From: Armatimonadota bacterium
GTDB lineage: Bacteria; Armatimonadota; HRBIN16
Length of the DNA stretch: 44,058 nucleotides
Assembly: GCA_026003195.1 (NCBI GenBank)
Contig: BPGU01000006.1
Span: 1 to 44,058 of the forward strand
Reading direction: 5' to 3'
The first letter of the stretch is position 1. The number at the start of each line of letters is the position of its first letter. Shown piece by piece: positions 20,222 to 26,481 of the stretch. Below the pieces are notes generated by a model. It was not told the origin of the DNA. It saw nothing but the letters and a program-made list of their open reading frames with translations, and searched no databases. The translations under genes were made by a program, and so were the position numbers.

Positions 20222-21388
20222 ATGGCGACTGTAAGCAGGGAAGAGATTCAGAAGGCTGTAGAGCTGGTCTCTGTGGCTATGTCTAAGAGGCCGACGGCTG
20301 TGTTTCACGAGAGCGCAAGGATAGAAGTGTCCGGAGGGAGGCTACGGATAACAGGCACGGATGGGGCTGTGTTTGCGTCGAGAAGCATAGACTGCACCGT
20401 GGGAGACGAGTGGCTGCGGTGCGTGGAGACGGACGCGCTCACCTCTTCAATCCTCCAAGGCAACGCTGACAGCGTGTCTTTCGAAGTACAGAAGAATGCC
20501 GTTGTAGTCCGATGCGGAGGAGCGCGTGTAGAGCTTCCGACGCTGAACGACGATGCTGTGCCGGACGTTCCCGAGATATCCGGGAGGAAAATAACAGCAG
20601 ACCCGCAGAAGCTCCTTGATGCGATAGAGCGGACGGAGTTTGCGACAAACGTAGCGGAGCTGGCGAATATCCGCGGGTCCGTGTGGATTGGATGCGGGGA
20701 CGACCCTGCATCTGTAGCAGCTACGGATTCCTACATCCTCGCTGTATACCGGATGCCACTCGAAGGCGAGTGCCCTGGCGTTCTTGTCCCGAGGTCTATG
20801 TGTGGAATCGTCAAAAAAATCTGCGCTTTGTCTACCGGAAGCATTGAGATAACAGTCGCTGAGTCGGGGACTGCGAAGATAGAAAGCGCGGACAGCGTAG
20901 TCGTCATCTCCACGCATGGGACGCAGTACTGCAAATACTCGAAGGTCATAGAATCAGCTCCAGATAAATGGGTGTGTGTGAGCGCGGGAGAACTGCTTCA
21001 GGCTTTGGACGGATGCCTGCCATTCGCGAGGAAGGACTTGGACCGCGTGCGGCTGGAGTGCAGGAATGCAGGAAACGCGCTCAAGCTTTGTGTGGCCGCC
21101 TGCGGGCATACAGGAAGTTCCTTCGCAACAGGCTTTGATGTGGAGCCTGAAGGCTCCGGGGGGTTCGCGATAATCCTGAACAGGCGTTATCTACACGACG
21201 CTGTGAAGGGATGCAGAACAGATAAGGTGAATCTCTACATTGAGAAAGAGATGCAGCCTGTAGCTGTGCGCCCACACGGAGACGCGGAATCCTACGTATG
21301 CGTGATAGCGCCTATGGAGTTCTCGGAATGGGCAGAGCAAGCTGTGAACAGTTGGTTCGAAGATGCGAAGGATGCGGTGGAGAAGTGA
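20222..21388 (+). CDS. DNA polymerase sliding clamp (DnaN-like)
   Basis: A 388-residue protein, slightly longer than the usual 366. It starts at ATG 20222 seven bases after GAGGAG. The N terminus (VSREEIQKAVELVSVAMSKR), SGGRLRITGTDGAVFASRSI and the VAATDSYILAVYRMPL segment, equivalent to the conserved ATDxxRL of beta clamps, identify the three-domain clamp. It would tether DNA polymerase and other clamp-binding factors. The phage carries no visible polymerase, so it probably recruits the host enzyme. The C-terminal end overlaps a small zinc-ribbon frame. Confidence 0.8.
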   Translation: MATVSREEIQKAVELVSVAMSKRPTAVFHESARIEVSGGRLRITGTDGAVFASRSIDCTVGDEWLRCVETDALTSSILQGNADSVSFEVQKNAVVVRCGGARVELPTLNDDAVPDVPEISGRKITADPQKLLDAIERTEFATNVAELANIRGSVWIGCGDDPASVAATDSYILAVYRMPLEGECPGVLVPRSMCGIVKKICALSTGSIEITVAESGTAKIESADSVVVISTHGTQYCKYSKVIESAPDKWVCVSAGELLQALDGCLPFARKDLDRVRLECRNAGNALKLCVAACGHTGSSFATGFDVEPEGSGGFAIILNRRYLHDAVKGCRTDKVNLYIEKEMQPVAVRPHGDAESYVCVIAPMEFSEWAEQAVNSWFEDAKDAVEK

Positions 21389-21528
21389 AGCCTCCGTACA
21401 CACGGGCAATCAAGTGGCTGCCGCACGGCAGGATGAAAGTATTCCTGTTCTGCGACGACTGCAACGCAGCTCTTACTAAGTGGAAGAAGAAGAACCCCGC
21501 AGGATGCGAGGTAAAGCGGATTGATTGA
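21328..21528 (+). CDS. Zinc-ribbon protein overlapping the clamp gene
   Basis: A 66-residue frame starting at ATG 21328, eight bases after GGAG. CEGCG is encoded in the part that overlaps the clamp gene in another frame, and CDDC follows about 23 residues later, giving two CxxC knuckles. The rest is basic (LTKWKKKNPAGCEVKR). A shorter GTG start at 21385 would lose the first knuckle, so the longer start is preferred. Confidence 0.5.
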   Translation: MGRASCEQLVRRCEGCGGEVKPPYTRAIKWLPHGRMKVFLFCDDCNAALTKWKKKNPAGCEVKRID

Positions 21529-21896
21529 ACACGGGGTTTTGCAGGGGGACTGCAGGGAGATTCTGAAGACGCTTGACCCTGAGAGCGTGCAGTGCATAGT
21601 GACAAGTCCTCCGTACTACGGACTCAGGTCATACGGATACGACGACATAGGGCATGAGGAGACTCCTGAGAGTAGACGGGCATACGGCTGCGTTTCCGGA
21701 AGAGCTTCCGTTGCGGTGCATAAAGGCGAGTACAAAGCCGGGAGATATTGTGCTTGACCCGTTCTGCGGCACGGGGACGACAGGCGTAGCCTGCAAAAGG
21801 CTAGGCAGGAAGTTCGTGGGAATAGAAATCAATCCGCAGTACATCGGGATTGCAAGGGACAGGATAGAAGGTGCGGCTCCGTGCCTAGAGTTATAG
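21521..21896 (+). pseudogene. DNA methyltransferase remnant, centre deleted and frameshifted
   Basis: The first frame starts at TTG 21521 and holds motif IV (IVTSPPYYGLRSYG) of a beta-type amino-methyltransferase. It departs from the family after about HEETPE. The rest continues in the next frame (21654..21896) with [12 protein letters not shown] and motif I ([12 protein letters not shown]). Family members have more than 100 residues between these blocks, including target recognition; here they are nearly adjacent. It is probably inactive, unless the two halves act as separate subunits. Confidence 0.7.
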
Positions 21897-22435
21897 ACCT
21901 TGAGACAAAGCGTGCCTCTGACAGGGCAATCATAGTAGGGATAGACCCTGGGCCGCTCGAAAGCGCAGCTGTCGCCGTCGTGTTCTACAAGGACGGCAAG
22001 GTGGAGGTGCTGGAGCACGCGATTGCGCCGAACACGTCTGTCCTGAAGAGCATAGAGCGCGTGATAAACACAATCGTGCTAGAGCGCGTGTGGGTTGCTG
22101 TTGAAGTCCCGCATAGCATGGGGATGCCGATAGGCAACGAGGTTCTCGAAACAGCCTACTGGGCTGGATTCTTCGCCGGGAAGCTAGCCTCACTTACAGA
22201 GAGCAGGTACGGAGTAAGCGGGGTAAAGCAGTACAAGAGGTGGATGGTGAAGCGGAACCTTTGCGGAACCGTGCGGGCGAACGATTCCGCTATCAGAGCA
22301 AAGATGATAGAGCTGTACGGGCCAGTCGGGACGTCTAAGGAGCCAGGGCCGCTGTACGGGTTGAAGAACGACGAATGGCAAGCGCTTGCCGTAGCATCCT
22401 GCATGGCGCAGGACATATTAGAGGCATCGGAATGA
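21881..22435 (+). CDS. RuvC-like Holliday junction resolvase
   Basis: A 184-residue protein starting at GTG 21881. The RNase H-like fold is marked by [14 protein letters not shown] (Asp 22), [11 protein letters not shown] (Glu 75) and the C-terminal [12 protein letters not shown] (about 165-176), the positions of the three acidic groups in RuvC. It would resolve branched DNA before packaging. It overlaps the methylase remnant and is coupled to the next gene by ATGA. Confidence 0.7.
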   Translation: MPRVIDLETKRASDRAIIVGIDPGPLESAAVAVVFYKDGKVEVLEHAIAPNTSVLKSIERVINTIVLERVWVAVEVPHSMGMPIGNEVLETAYWAGFFAGKLASLTESRYGVSGVKQYKRWMVKRNLCGTVRANDSAIRAKMIELYGPVGTSKEPGPLYGLKNDEWQALAVASCMAQDILEASE

Positions 22436-22857
22436 GTCTGACACGAAAAGCAAAAGGGCCTAGCAAATACAGCATACGCGAGCTTGTAGAGAAGCACGGG
22501 TTGGCCTACGTCCTTCGAAAAGCGTGCAACTTCTACTGTGGCCCGCACACGAACGTATCGGAGCGGCTACACACATTGCTCGAAGAGGGCAAGCTAGACG
22601 GCGTGCTGCTGGAGCTTCTCCGGAGACGCCTCGGGCATCCCGCGTATCCCCTGCCTGTCTTCCTGAAGGTATGGGAAGAATATATGAGAGACGTGAAAAG
22701 CCCACGGGAAGACAGATGGGGAGACCGCAGGTTCGTGCGCTACGGCGGATATGACCCTGCGATGTTTCTCGACGAGATGTGGCTTGACCTGTCGGACGAC
22801 GAGATGGAAGAGCTTGAACGGAAGGGGTATGTTGACGCATCGCCCTGTGTAGTGTAA
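22432..22857 (+). CDS. Unknown protein, last rightward gene
   Basis: A 141-residue protein starting at ATG 22432, overlapping the resolvase stop. The N-terminal region (YSIRELVEKHGLAYVLRKA) and the helical middle suggest a DNA-binding or regulatory protein; the C terminus is acidic (DLSDDEMEELERKG). No family is recognised. Strong terminators follow. Confidence 0.55.
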   Translation: MSLTRKAKGPSKYSIRELVEKHGLAYVLRKACNFYCGPHTNVSERLHTLLEEGKLDGVLLELLRRRLGHPAYPLPVFLKVWEEYMRDVKSPREDRWGDRRFVRYGGYDPAMFLDEMWLDLSDDEMEELERKGYVDASPCVV

Positions 22858-22936
22858 CATATAACCAGACAGTCCTCGGTACCTCCTTGTAGATAGCGTC
22901 TGGTTCACTACACCTCCAGCAACGCGAGCCTACCCC

Positions 22937-22976
22937 AAGGAGGGAGCGTAGCCAGCCGCGCTCCCTCCTTCTTTTT
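22937..22976 (+). terminator. Rho-independent terminator of the rightward operon
   Basis: AAGGAGGGAGCG (22937..22948) pairs with CGCTCCCTCCTT (22959..22970), followed by CTTTTTC. Upstream, an AACCAGAC/GTCTGGTT stem inside GTAGTG/CACTAC (about 22853..22915) adds another hairpin. Confidence 0.85.
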
Positions 22977-23095
22977 CTAGAATGCCCGCAAATGCCCCTA
23001 GATTGACCGTACAGCGCGTCTAGATGCCTGGGGGTATTCCGGTGCCTCCCCGCGTTTTTCACGCGCTGTGAGGGCAACGTAGAGGCGTTTTGTGG
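22977..23095 (+). repeat. Structured element B (21-bp-period family)
   Basis: AGAATGCCCGCAAATGCCCC (from 22979) and AGATTGACCGTACAGCGCG (from 23000) are 21 bp apart, as in elements A and C. ACAGCGCGT (23011..23019) pairs with ACGCGCTGT (23061..23069). The 3' part (ACGCGCT-T-AGGGCA, TAGAGGC, TTTT) matches element A. Confidence 0.65.
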
Positions 23096-23112
23096 TACAA
23101 CTGAAATAGCAA

Positions 23113-23170
23113 ACCGGCCTTGCCTAGGCCCGCTACGCGGCGGGAACTGCACACTAGGCCGGTCTTTTTT
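23113..23170. terminator. Terminator between convergent operons
   Basis: ACCGGCCT (23113..23120) pairs with AGGCCGGT (23156..23163), followed by CTTTTTT on the plus strand. An inner CCCGC/GCGGG hairpin is present. It sits where the rightward and leftward operons meet. Confidence 0.75.
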
Positions 23171-24203
23171 ACAGCCGGTCCGGGAGGCGTGCCCAACCGA
23201 GATGCACGCTCCGTGACTCCGTAAGGTCTATCTTCCCCTTGCTGTCGAACACCGCGATGCCGTAGCCGACTGCCATCCTATAGCTCGTCCAGGCCCCGCC
23301 CTTGGCATGGTCGAGGGCGTAAGGCGGGATGTAGCAGGAGCATCCGACTTCGTACAGGTATCCCTTTCCGCCGGGCATAGGGGTCTGAACGACGCGGTGA
23401 TTGTGGCCGGTGAAGACTGCGGCTATCTTGTCCTCACCCCAACCGAAGACGTCGCAGTACGCGTTTATCCTATCCCAGGCGCGTTCCGGGGTCTTGCCGG
23501 GAGATATGAGCGCACGGTCGTAATGGCAGAAGATTGCATTGCCGATGCGGATGATTTGATTGTCTATGTGCTCAACCCCGGCGTCCTGAATCGCCTTTGC
23601 GAGCGTCTTGACACGGGAGAGGAAGTACTCGTGCTGCTCAGGACGTAGACTCCTGATAAGGGCCTTGAGAGGCCTCTCCACATGGTTCGACGTTCCGAAT
23701 ACGATTCGCCCGAACGCGGACTTCAAATGTTCGAAGAGGGAGATGGTGGAGGAATCCTCTGCGTCTGCATCAGAAAGATACGTCTGGTCGAACCGGGCGA
23801 AAGAGTCGTAATTTATCGCCTCGAAGGTAACAAGTATGTCCGCGCCGTTCTCGCGCTGCACTACTTCGCGTATGACATCGAAGTCCGTGAACGGGATGTG
23901 GATGTCGTCTAAAAATATCACGCGGCACGGGAACTTTGTCTTTATAACGGCGTTGCGCGAAGGACGCCTGTAAGCCTTGCGGATGATTGACAGGCATTCC
24001 TCTTCGAGCTGCGCAGCTGCTTCCTCCCATGTCTCCGGAAGGACGTACAGTCCCCTCCGGAATTCAGAAAGGCGGCCTGTGGAGATTCCGCACTCCGTGG
24101 CCGCCTGCAGTATCGTCATTCCTTTGTCTACGAGCTCAGATGCGCGTCTGAGCCTCTCCCCGTAATCCGGGGGGCGTCTCACCTTCCTTGTTCGTGCTGT
24201 CAA
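23169..24203 (-). CDS. HTH plus phosphoesterase-like protein with altered motifs
   Basis: A 344-residue protein starting at TTG 24203. Residues about 25-50 are helix-turn-helix-like (GMTILQAATECGISTGRLSE). A calcineurin-like phosphoesterase fold follows: FLDDIHIPF (98-105), FEAINYD where GDxxD is expected (127-133), GTSNHVE for GNHE (170-176), and FTGHNHRV. Several metal ligands differ from the norm. It is the last gene of the leftward operon. A variant ACTTCA palindrome lies in the gene. It could be a DNA-binding nuclease. Confidence 0.65.
   Translation of the reverse strand: MTARTRKVRRPPDYGERLRRASELVDKGMTILQAATECGISTGRLSEFRRGLYVLPETWEEAAAQLEEECLSIIRKAYRRPSRNAVIKTKFPCRVIFLDDIHIPFTDFDVIREVVQRENGADILVTFEAINYDSFARFDQTYLSDADAEDSSTISLFEHLKSAFGRIVFGTSNHVERPLKALIRSLRPEQHEYFLSRVKTLAKAIQDAGVEHIDNQIIRIGNAIFCHYDRALISPGKTPERAWDRINAYCDVFGWGEDKIAAVFTGHNHRVVQTPMPGGKGYLYEVGCSCYIPPYALDHAKGGAWTSYRMAVGYGIAVFDSKGKIDLTESRSVHLGWARLPDRL
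23720..23737. promoter_or_regulatory. ACTTCA-N6-CGAAG site 5 (diverged)
   Basis: ACTTCAAATGTTCGAAGA keeps the left half-site and has one mismatch in the right one. It lies in the phosphoesterase gene and may be chance. Confidence 0.25.
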
Positions 24204-24215
24204 CCTTGCCCTTAC

Positions 24216-24584
24216 CTATCCTCGCCATTCTACGTGCGCACGGTCCCAGGAATAGGGGACTGACATACCCTCTTCTTCCGCAACCTTTTTGAGCGCGTCG
24301 AAGAACTTCGGGTCACTCCATCCCTTGCTCCGGCTTACTATGTCTACAGCCTTCCCCACGAGATGGCGGCTGTTCCGTGTGAAGGTAACAGGCTGTCTAT
24401 GCTTGGAGTGCGTGCGCCCGATGCCGTAGAGCCATTCTTGCCGCTCCGGCGTGCGCCGTGCCTCTACCACAACAGGGTCCAAACCCATCCGTTGCAGACG
24501 CGCAAGAATGCGGCGCACACGCCCGGCAACGTATGGCTCCAGGCTGTCTATATCCGTTATCCGCGGCGGTTCGCGTAAGCTCAT
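24216..24584 (-). CDS. Endolysin, M15-type peptidase
   Basis: A 122-residue enzyme that would cut peptidoglycan cross-bridge peptides at lysis. The zinc site is seen as SRHLVGKAVDIV (His 74, Asp 81) and AHVEW (His 117), the SxHxxGxAxD...HxEW signature of VanY/endolysin-type carboxypeptidases. No signal peptide is present, so it needs the holin for release. It lies next to holin-like genes, completing a lysis cassette. Confidence 0.88.
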   Translation of the reverse strand: MSLREPPRITDIDSLEPYVAGRVRRILARLQRMGLDPVVVEARRTPERQEWLYGIGRTHSKHRQPVTFTRNSRHLVGKAVDIVSRSKGWSDPKFFDALKKVAEEEGMSVPYSWDRAHVEWRG

Positions 24585-24585
24585 T

Positions 24586-24735
24586 CTATTTCACCCGCTT
24601 CGCCGTAAGATGCAGTTCGTATTCCTTGCCGCCAAGCCTCAGCCCCTTGATTGTGGTGGAGCCTTCGGAGCCGACGAGCTTGATGGAGGCAAGAAACACT
24701 GCAATCTTCAGACCGAGGCTGAGCGCAGAGAACAT
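24586..24735 (-). CDS. Small lysis-cassette protein (49 aa)
   Basis: AAGGAG lies seven bases before ATG 24735. The product starts MFSALSLGLKIAVFLASIKL, a hydrophobic segment, and ends basic. It sits exactly between the holin and endolysin genes with almost no spacing, so it is probably real, perhaps an accessory holin or antiholin. No family is recognised. Confidence 0.55.
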   Translation of the reverse strand: MFSALSLGLKIAVFLASIKLVGSEGSTTIKGLRLGGKEYELHLTAKRVK

Positions 24736-24739
24736 CTTT

Positions 24740-25012
24740 CTACTCCTTCTTGATTCCGACCGTAGCCTGATGCAGGCCTACGGACGATGCGGCAGCGAGC
24801 ACGGACTTGAAGATGATTTCAATCCAGTCGGACTGGATTCCTCCGAAGAACTTCGAGGCTACGGCGAGCAGAAACGCTACAGCGAGCGCAAGCGCATGCG
24901 TCCCCCTTCCGGATACTCCGAGCACTGGCTTGAGAAGCGCGACGACAAGCGTTGTAGCTGTAGCAAGCCCGCCGACAGTCGCAAGGTCTGTAAGAGTTGT
25001 GACTCCTTCCAT
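24740..25012 (-). CDS. Holin-like membrane protein
   Basis: A 90-residue protein with two or three hydrophobic segments (LATVGGLATATTLVVALLKP, HALALAVAFLLAVASKFFGG, and a weaker C-terminal one). Size and position upstream of the endolysin fit a holin that opens the cytoplasmic membrane. Confidence 0.65.
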   Translation of the reverse strand: MEGVTTLTDLATVGGLATATTLVVALLKPVLGVSGRGTHALALAVAFLLAVASKFFGGIQSDWIEIIFKSVLAAASSVGLHQATVGIKKE

Positions 25013-25018
25013 ATCAGC

Positions 25019-25465
25019 TCACTTTCTTATGCAGATGTCCTCCAGAAGCTTGGTGACTGTGTCATGGTGTTTGGTCATAAGCTCCAATAGAGGGGTGATG
25101 TCCGTCTTCTGAGAAAGAGTGGCGACCTGTACTTCTAACGCCGTCCTTTTCTCCCTTTCTTCCGACAGCGAAACTTCAAGAGCAGCACATCTAGCCTCCA
25201 ATGCCTGCGCTGTCTCGCGCCATATCGCGAGAGCGCGTGTTTTGTAAGCGATGTAAGCACCGCAGATGGAAATTATCGCAACGGATAACGTCTGCCACGT
25301 ACGGGCAAACGAGTCCGTCATAGCTTCCCCGATTTCAGACCCGTCTGCGCTTACGGACGCGCGGCCTAAGAACGTCGCGATGAGCAATACGATACAGGCA
25401 AGCTCAAGCAGACGCGTCGCTGTTATTATGCCCGTCAGGCGTGTCTTGCCCATATCGTCATGCAT
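25019..25465 (-). CDS. Membrane protein with coiled coil, lysis-associated
   Basis: Up to 148 residues. It has two transmembrane segments (LLELACIVLLIATFLG and TLSVAIISICGAYIAY) followed by a long coiled coil (LEARCAALEVSLSEEREKRT). It may be a second holin, antiholin or spanin-like protein. It overlaps the upstream tail gene by 31 bp; ATG 25465 is used, with ATG 25453 an alternative. Confidence 0.6.
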   Translation of the reverse strand: MHDDMGKTRLTGIITATRLLELACIVLLIATFLGRASVSADGSEIGEAMTDSFARTWQTLSVAIISICGAYIAYKTRALAIWRETAQALEARCAALEVSLSEEREKRTALEVQVATLSQKTDITPLLELMTKHHDTVTKLLEDICIRK

Positions 25466-25881
25466 CCGCCTGTCCAGTTCGTTGAGACTGTAGTAGCGCT
25501 AAGCTCAACGTAAATCGCGTCGTTGGCCGCAACAGAAGCATTAGAGGAGTTCACGCTCCCCTCCGACGGCGTCAATGCCGTAAGCGTTGTAGGGTCAATC
25601 GCGCTGCTCAATACATCCACAGCACTCTGCCCGTTCGGCTTCTTGCGCAGCATCACGCTCATCCCTGTCCCGGAAGGCACAGTGTCACACGCAACTGCGA
25701 CATGTGTTATGACAATGGGATGCGTGGTAGCCATTCCAACAATCGCACTACGCACGGTAGAGCCCCCCGTGAATGCAGGAAGCGGAATCACGATACACGT
25801 GTATTCCGCCTTGTCCTTGACTTCGTTGAGCCAGGACGACGTGACTACGCTCTGATATTCAAGTGTCTGTGTTAGTGGCAT
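25435..25881 (-). CDS. Tail appendage protein
   Basis: A 148-residue beta-rich protein (VPSGTGMSVMLRKKPNGQSA, Thr/Ser/Val-rich) starting at ATG 25881 behind AGGAGG. It resembles short fibre or tip proteins and follows other distal tail genes. Confidence 0.5.
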   Translation of the reverse strand: MPLTQTLEYQSVVTSSWLNEVKDKAEYTCIVIPLPAFTGGSTVRSAIVGMATTHPIVITHVAVACDTVPSGTGMSVMLRKKPNGQSAVDVLSSAIDPTTLTALTPSEGSVNSSNASVAANDAIYVELSATTVSTNWTGGCMTIWARHA

Positions 25882-25890
25882 GAAGTCCTC

Positions 25891-26481
25891 CTAGGCCGCC
25901 CAGGCACTTGCATCTGCCCGCGACATGTCAGCGGTAAAAGCTCCTGTGCGCCGTTCTATCTCAGAAAAACAGTCGTCTGGCTGTGGAGCATACGCCGTGA
26001 TTGTGTCAACCTTGCCGCCCAGGACTGTAAAGTAAGCGATGCAGGCGGCGTTGTGCTCCGCGGGGGGTGTCGCTCCGGTCCGGGCGAAGAGAGTAGGCGT
26101 CGAGGAGTATGTGTACCCAGCGAACAGCCAGTACTTTCCGTTGTTGAGTATCGAGACGCTGTAAGACACGTCCTGGTCCGTCCGGAAGATGACGCGCCGC
26201 AGGTTCGGGTCTCCCTGCACGTTGCGTGGAAGGCACAGGACAGTGCCCTGCGGGAGCTTGATTGTAGAGCCGTTCCCGGTTACTTCAATGTCAGGGCTTC
26301 CAGCTAGTCTGCCCGGTTTGACCGAGAACCGCGTCGTGTAATCCCCGTGGATTTCGAGGATTAGGTCGTTTGCCCTGGCCTGCTGTAGCGCTGTGTTGTA
26401 CTTCTCTTTGACGTTGTAGAAGTACTCGCGCGTGCCGAGCTGAAGCGCGTTGGTCTGTAGATTGTAAAGCTCTTCAGGCAT
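25891..26481 (-). CDS. Tail appendage protein
   Basis: A 196-residue protein with an N-terminal helix that may trimerise (LQLGTREYFYNVKEKYNTAL) and a beta-rich body (GNGSTIKLPQGTVLCLPRN). It is probably part of the tail tip or fibre. It starts immediately after the 942-residue tail protein gene ends. Confidence 0.5.
   Translation of the reverse strand: MPEELYNLQTNALQLGTREYFYNVKEKYNTALQQARANDLILEIHGDYTTRFSVKPGRLAGSPDIEVTGNGSTIKLPQGTVLCLPRNVQGDPNLRRVIFRTDQDVSYSVSILNNGKYWLFAGYTYSSTPTLFARTGATPPAEHNAACIAYFTVLGGKVDTITAYAPQPDDCFSEIERRTGAFTADMSRADASAWAA

Noticed and set aside
22853-22915. Possible tRNA or tRNA-like fold
   Set aside because: It has nested stems but no recognisable anticodon arm, T-loop or acceptor end. 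No tRNA was seen elsewhere.
24451-25112. Plus-strand open frames over the lysis cassette
   Set aside because: They are antisense to clear endolysin and holin genes and lack ribosome sites.
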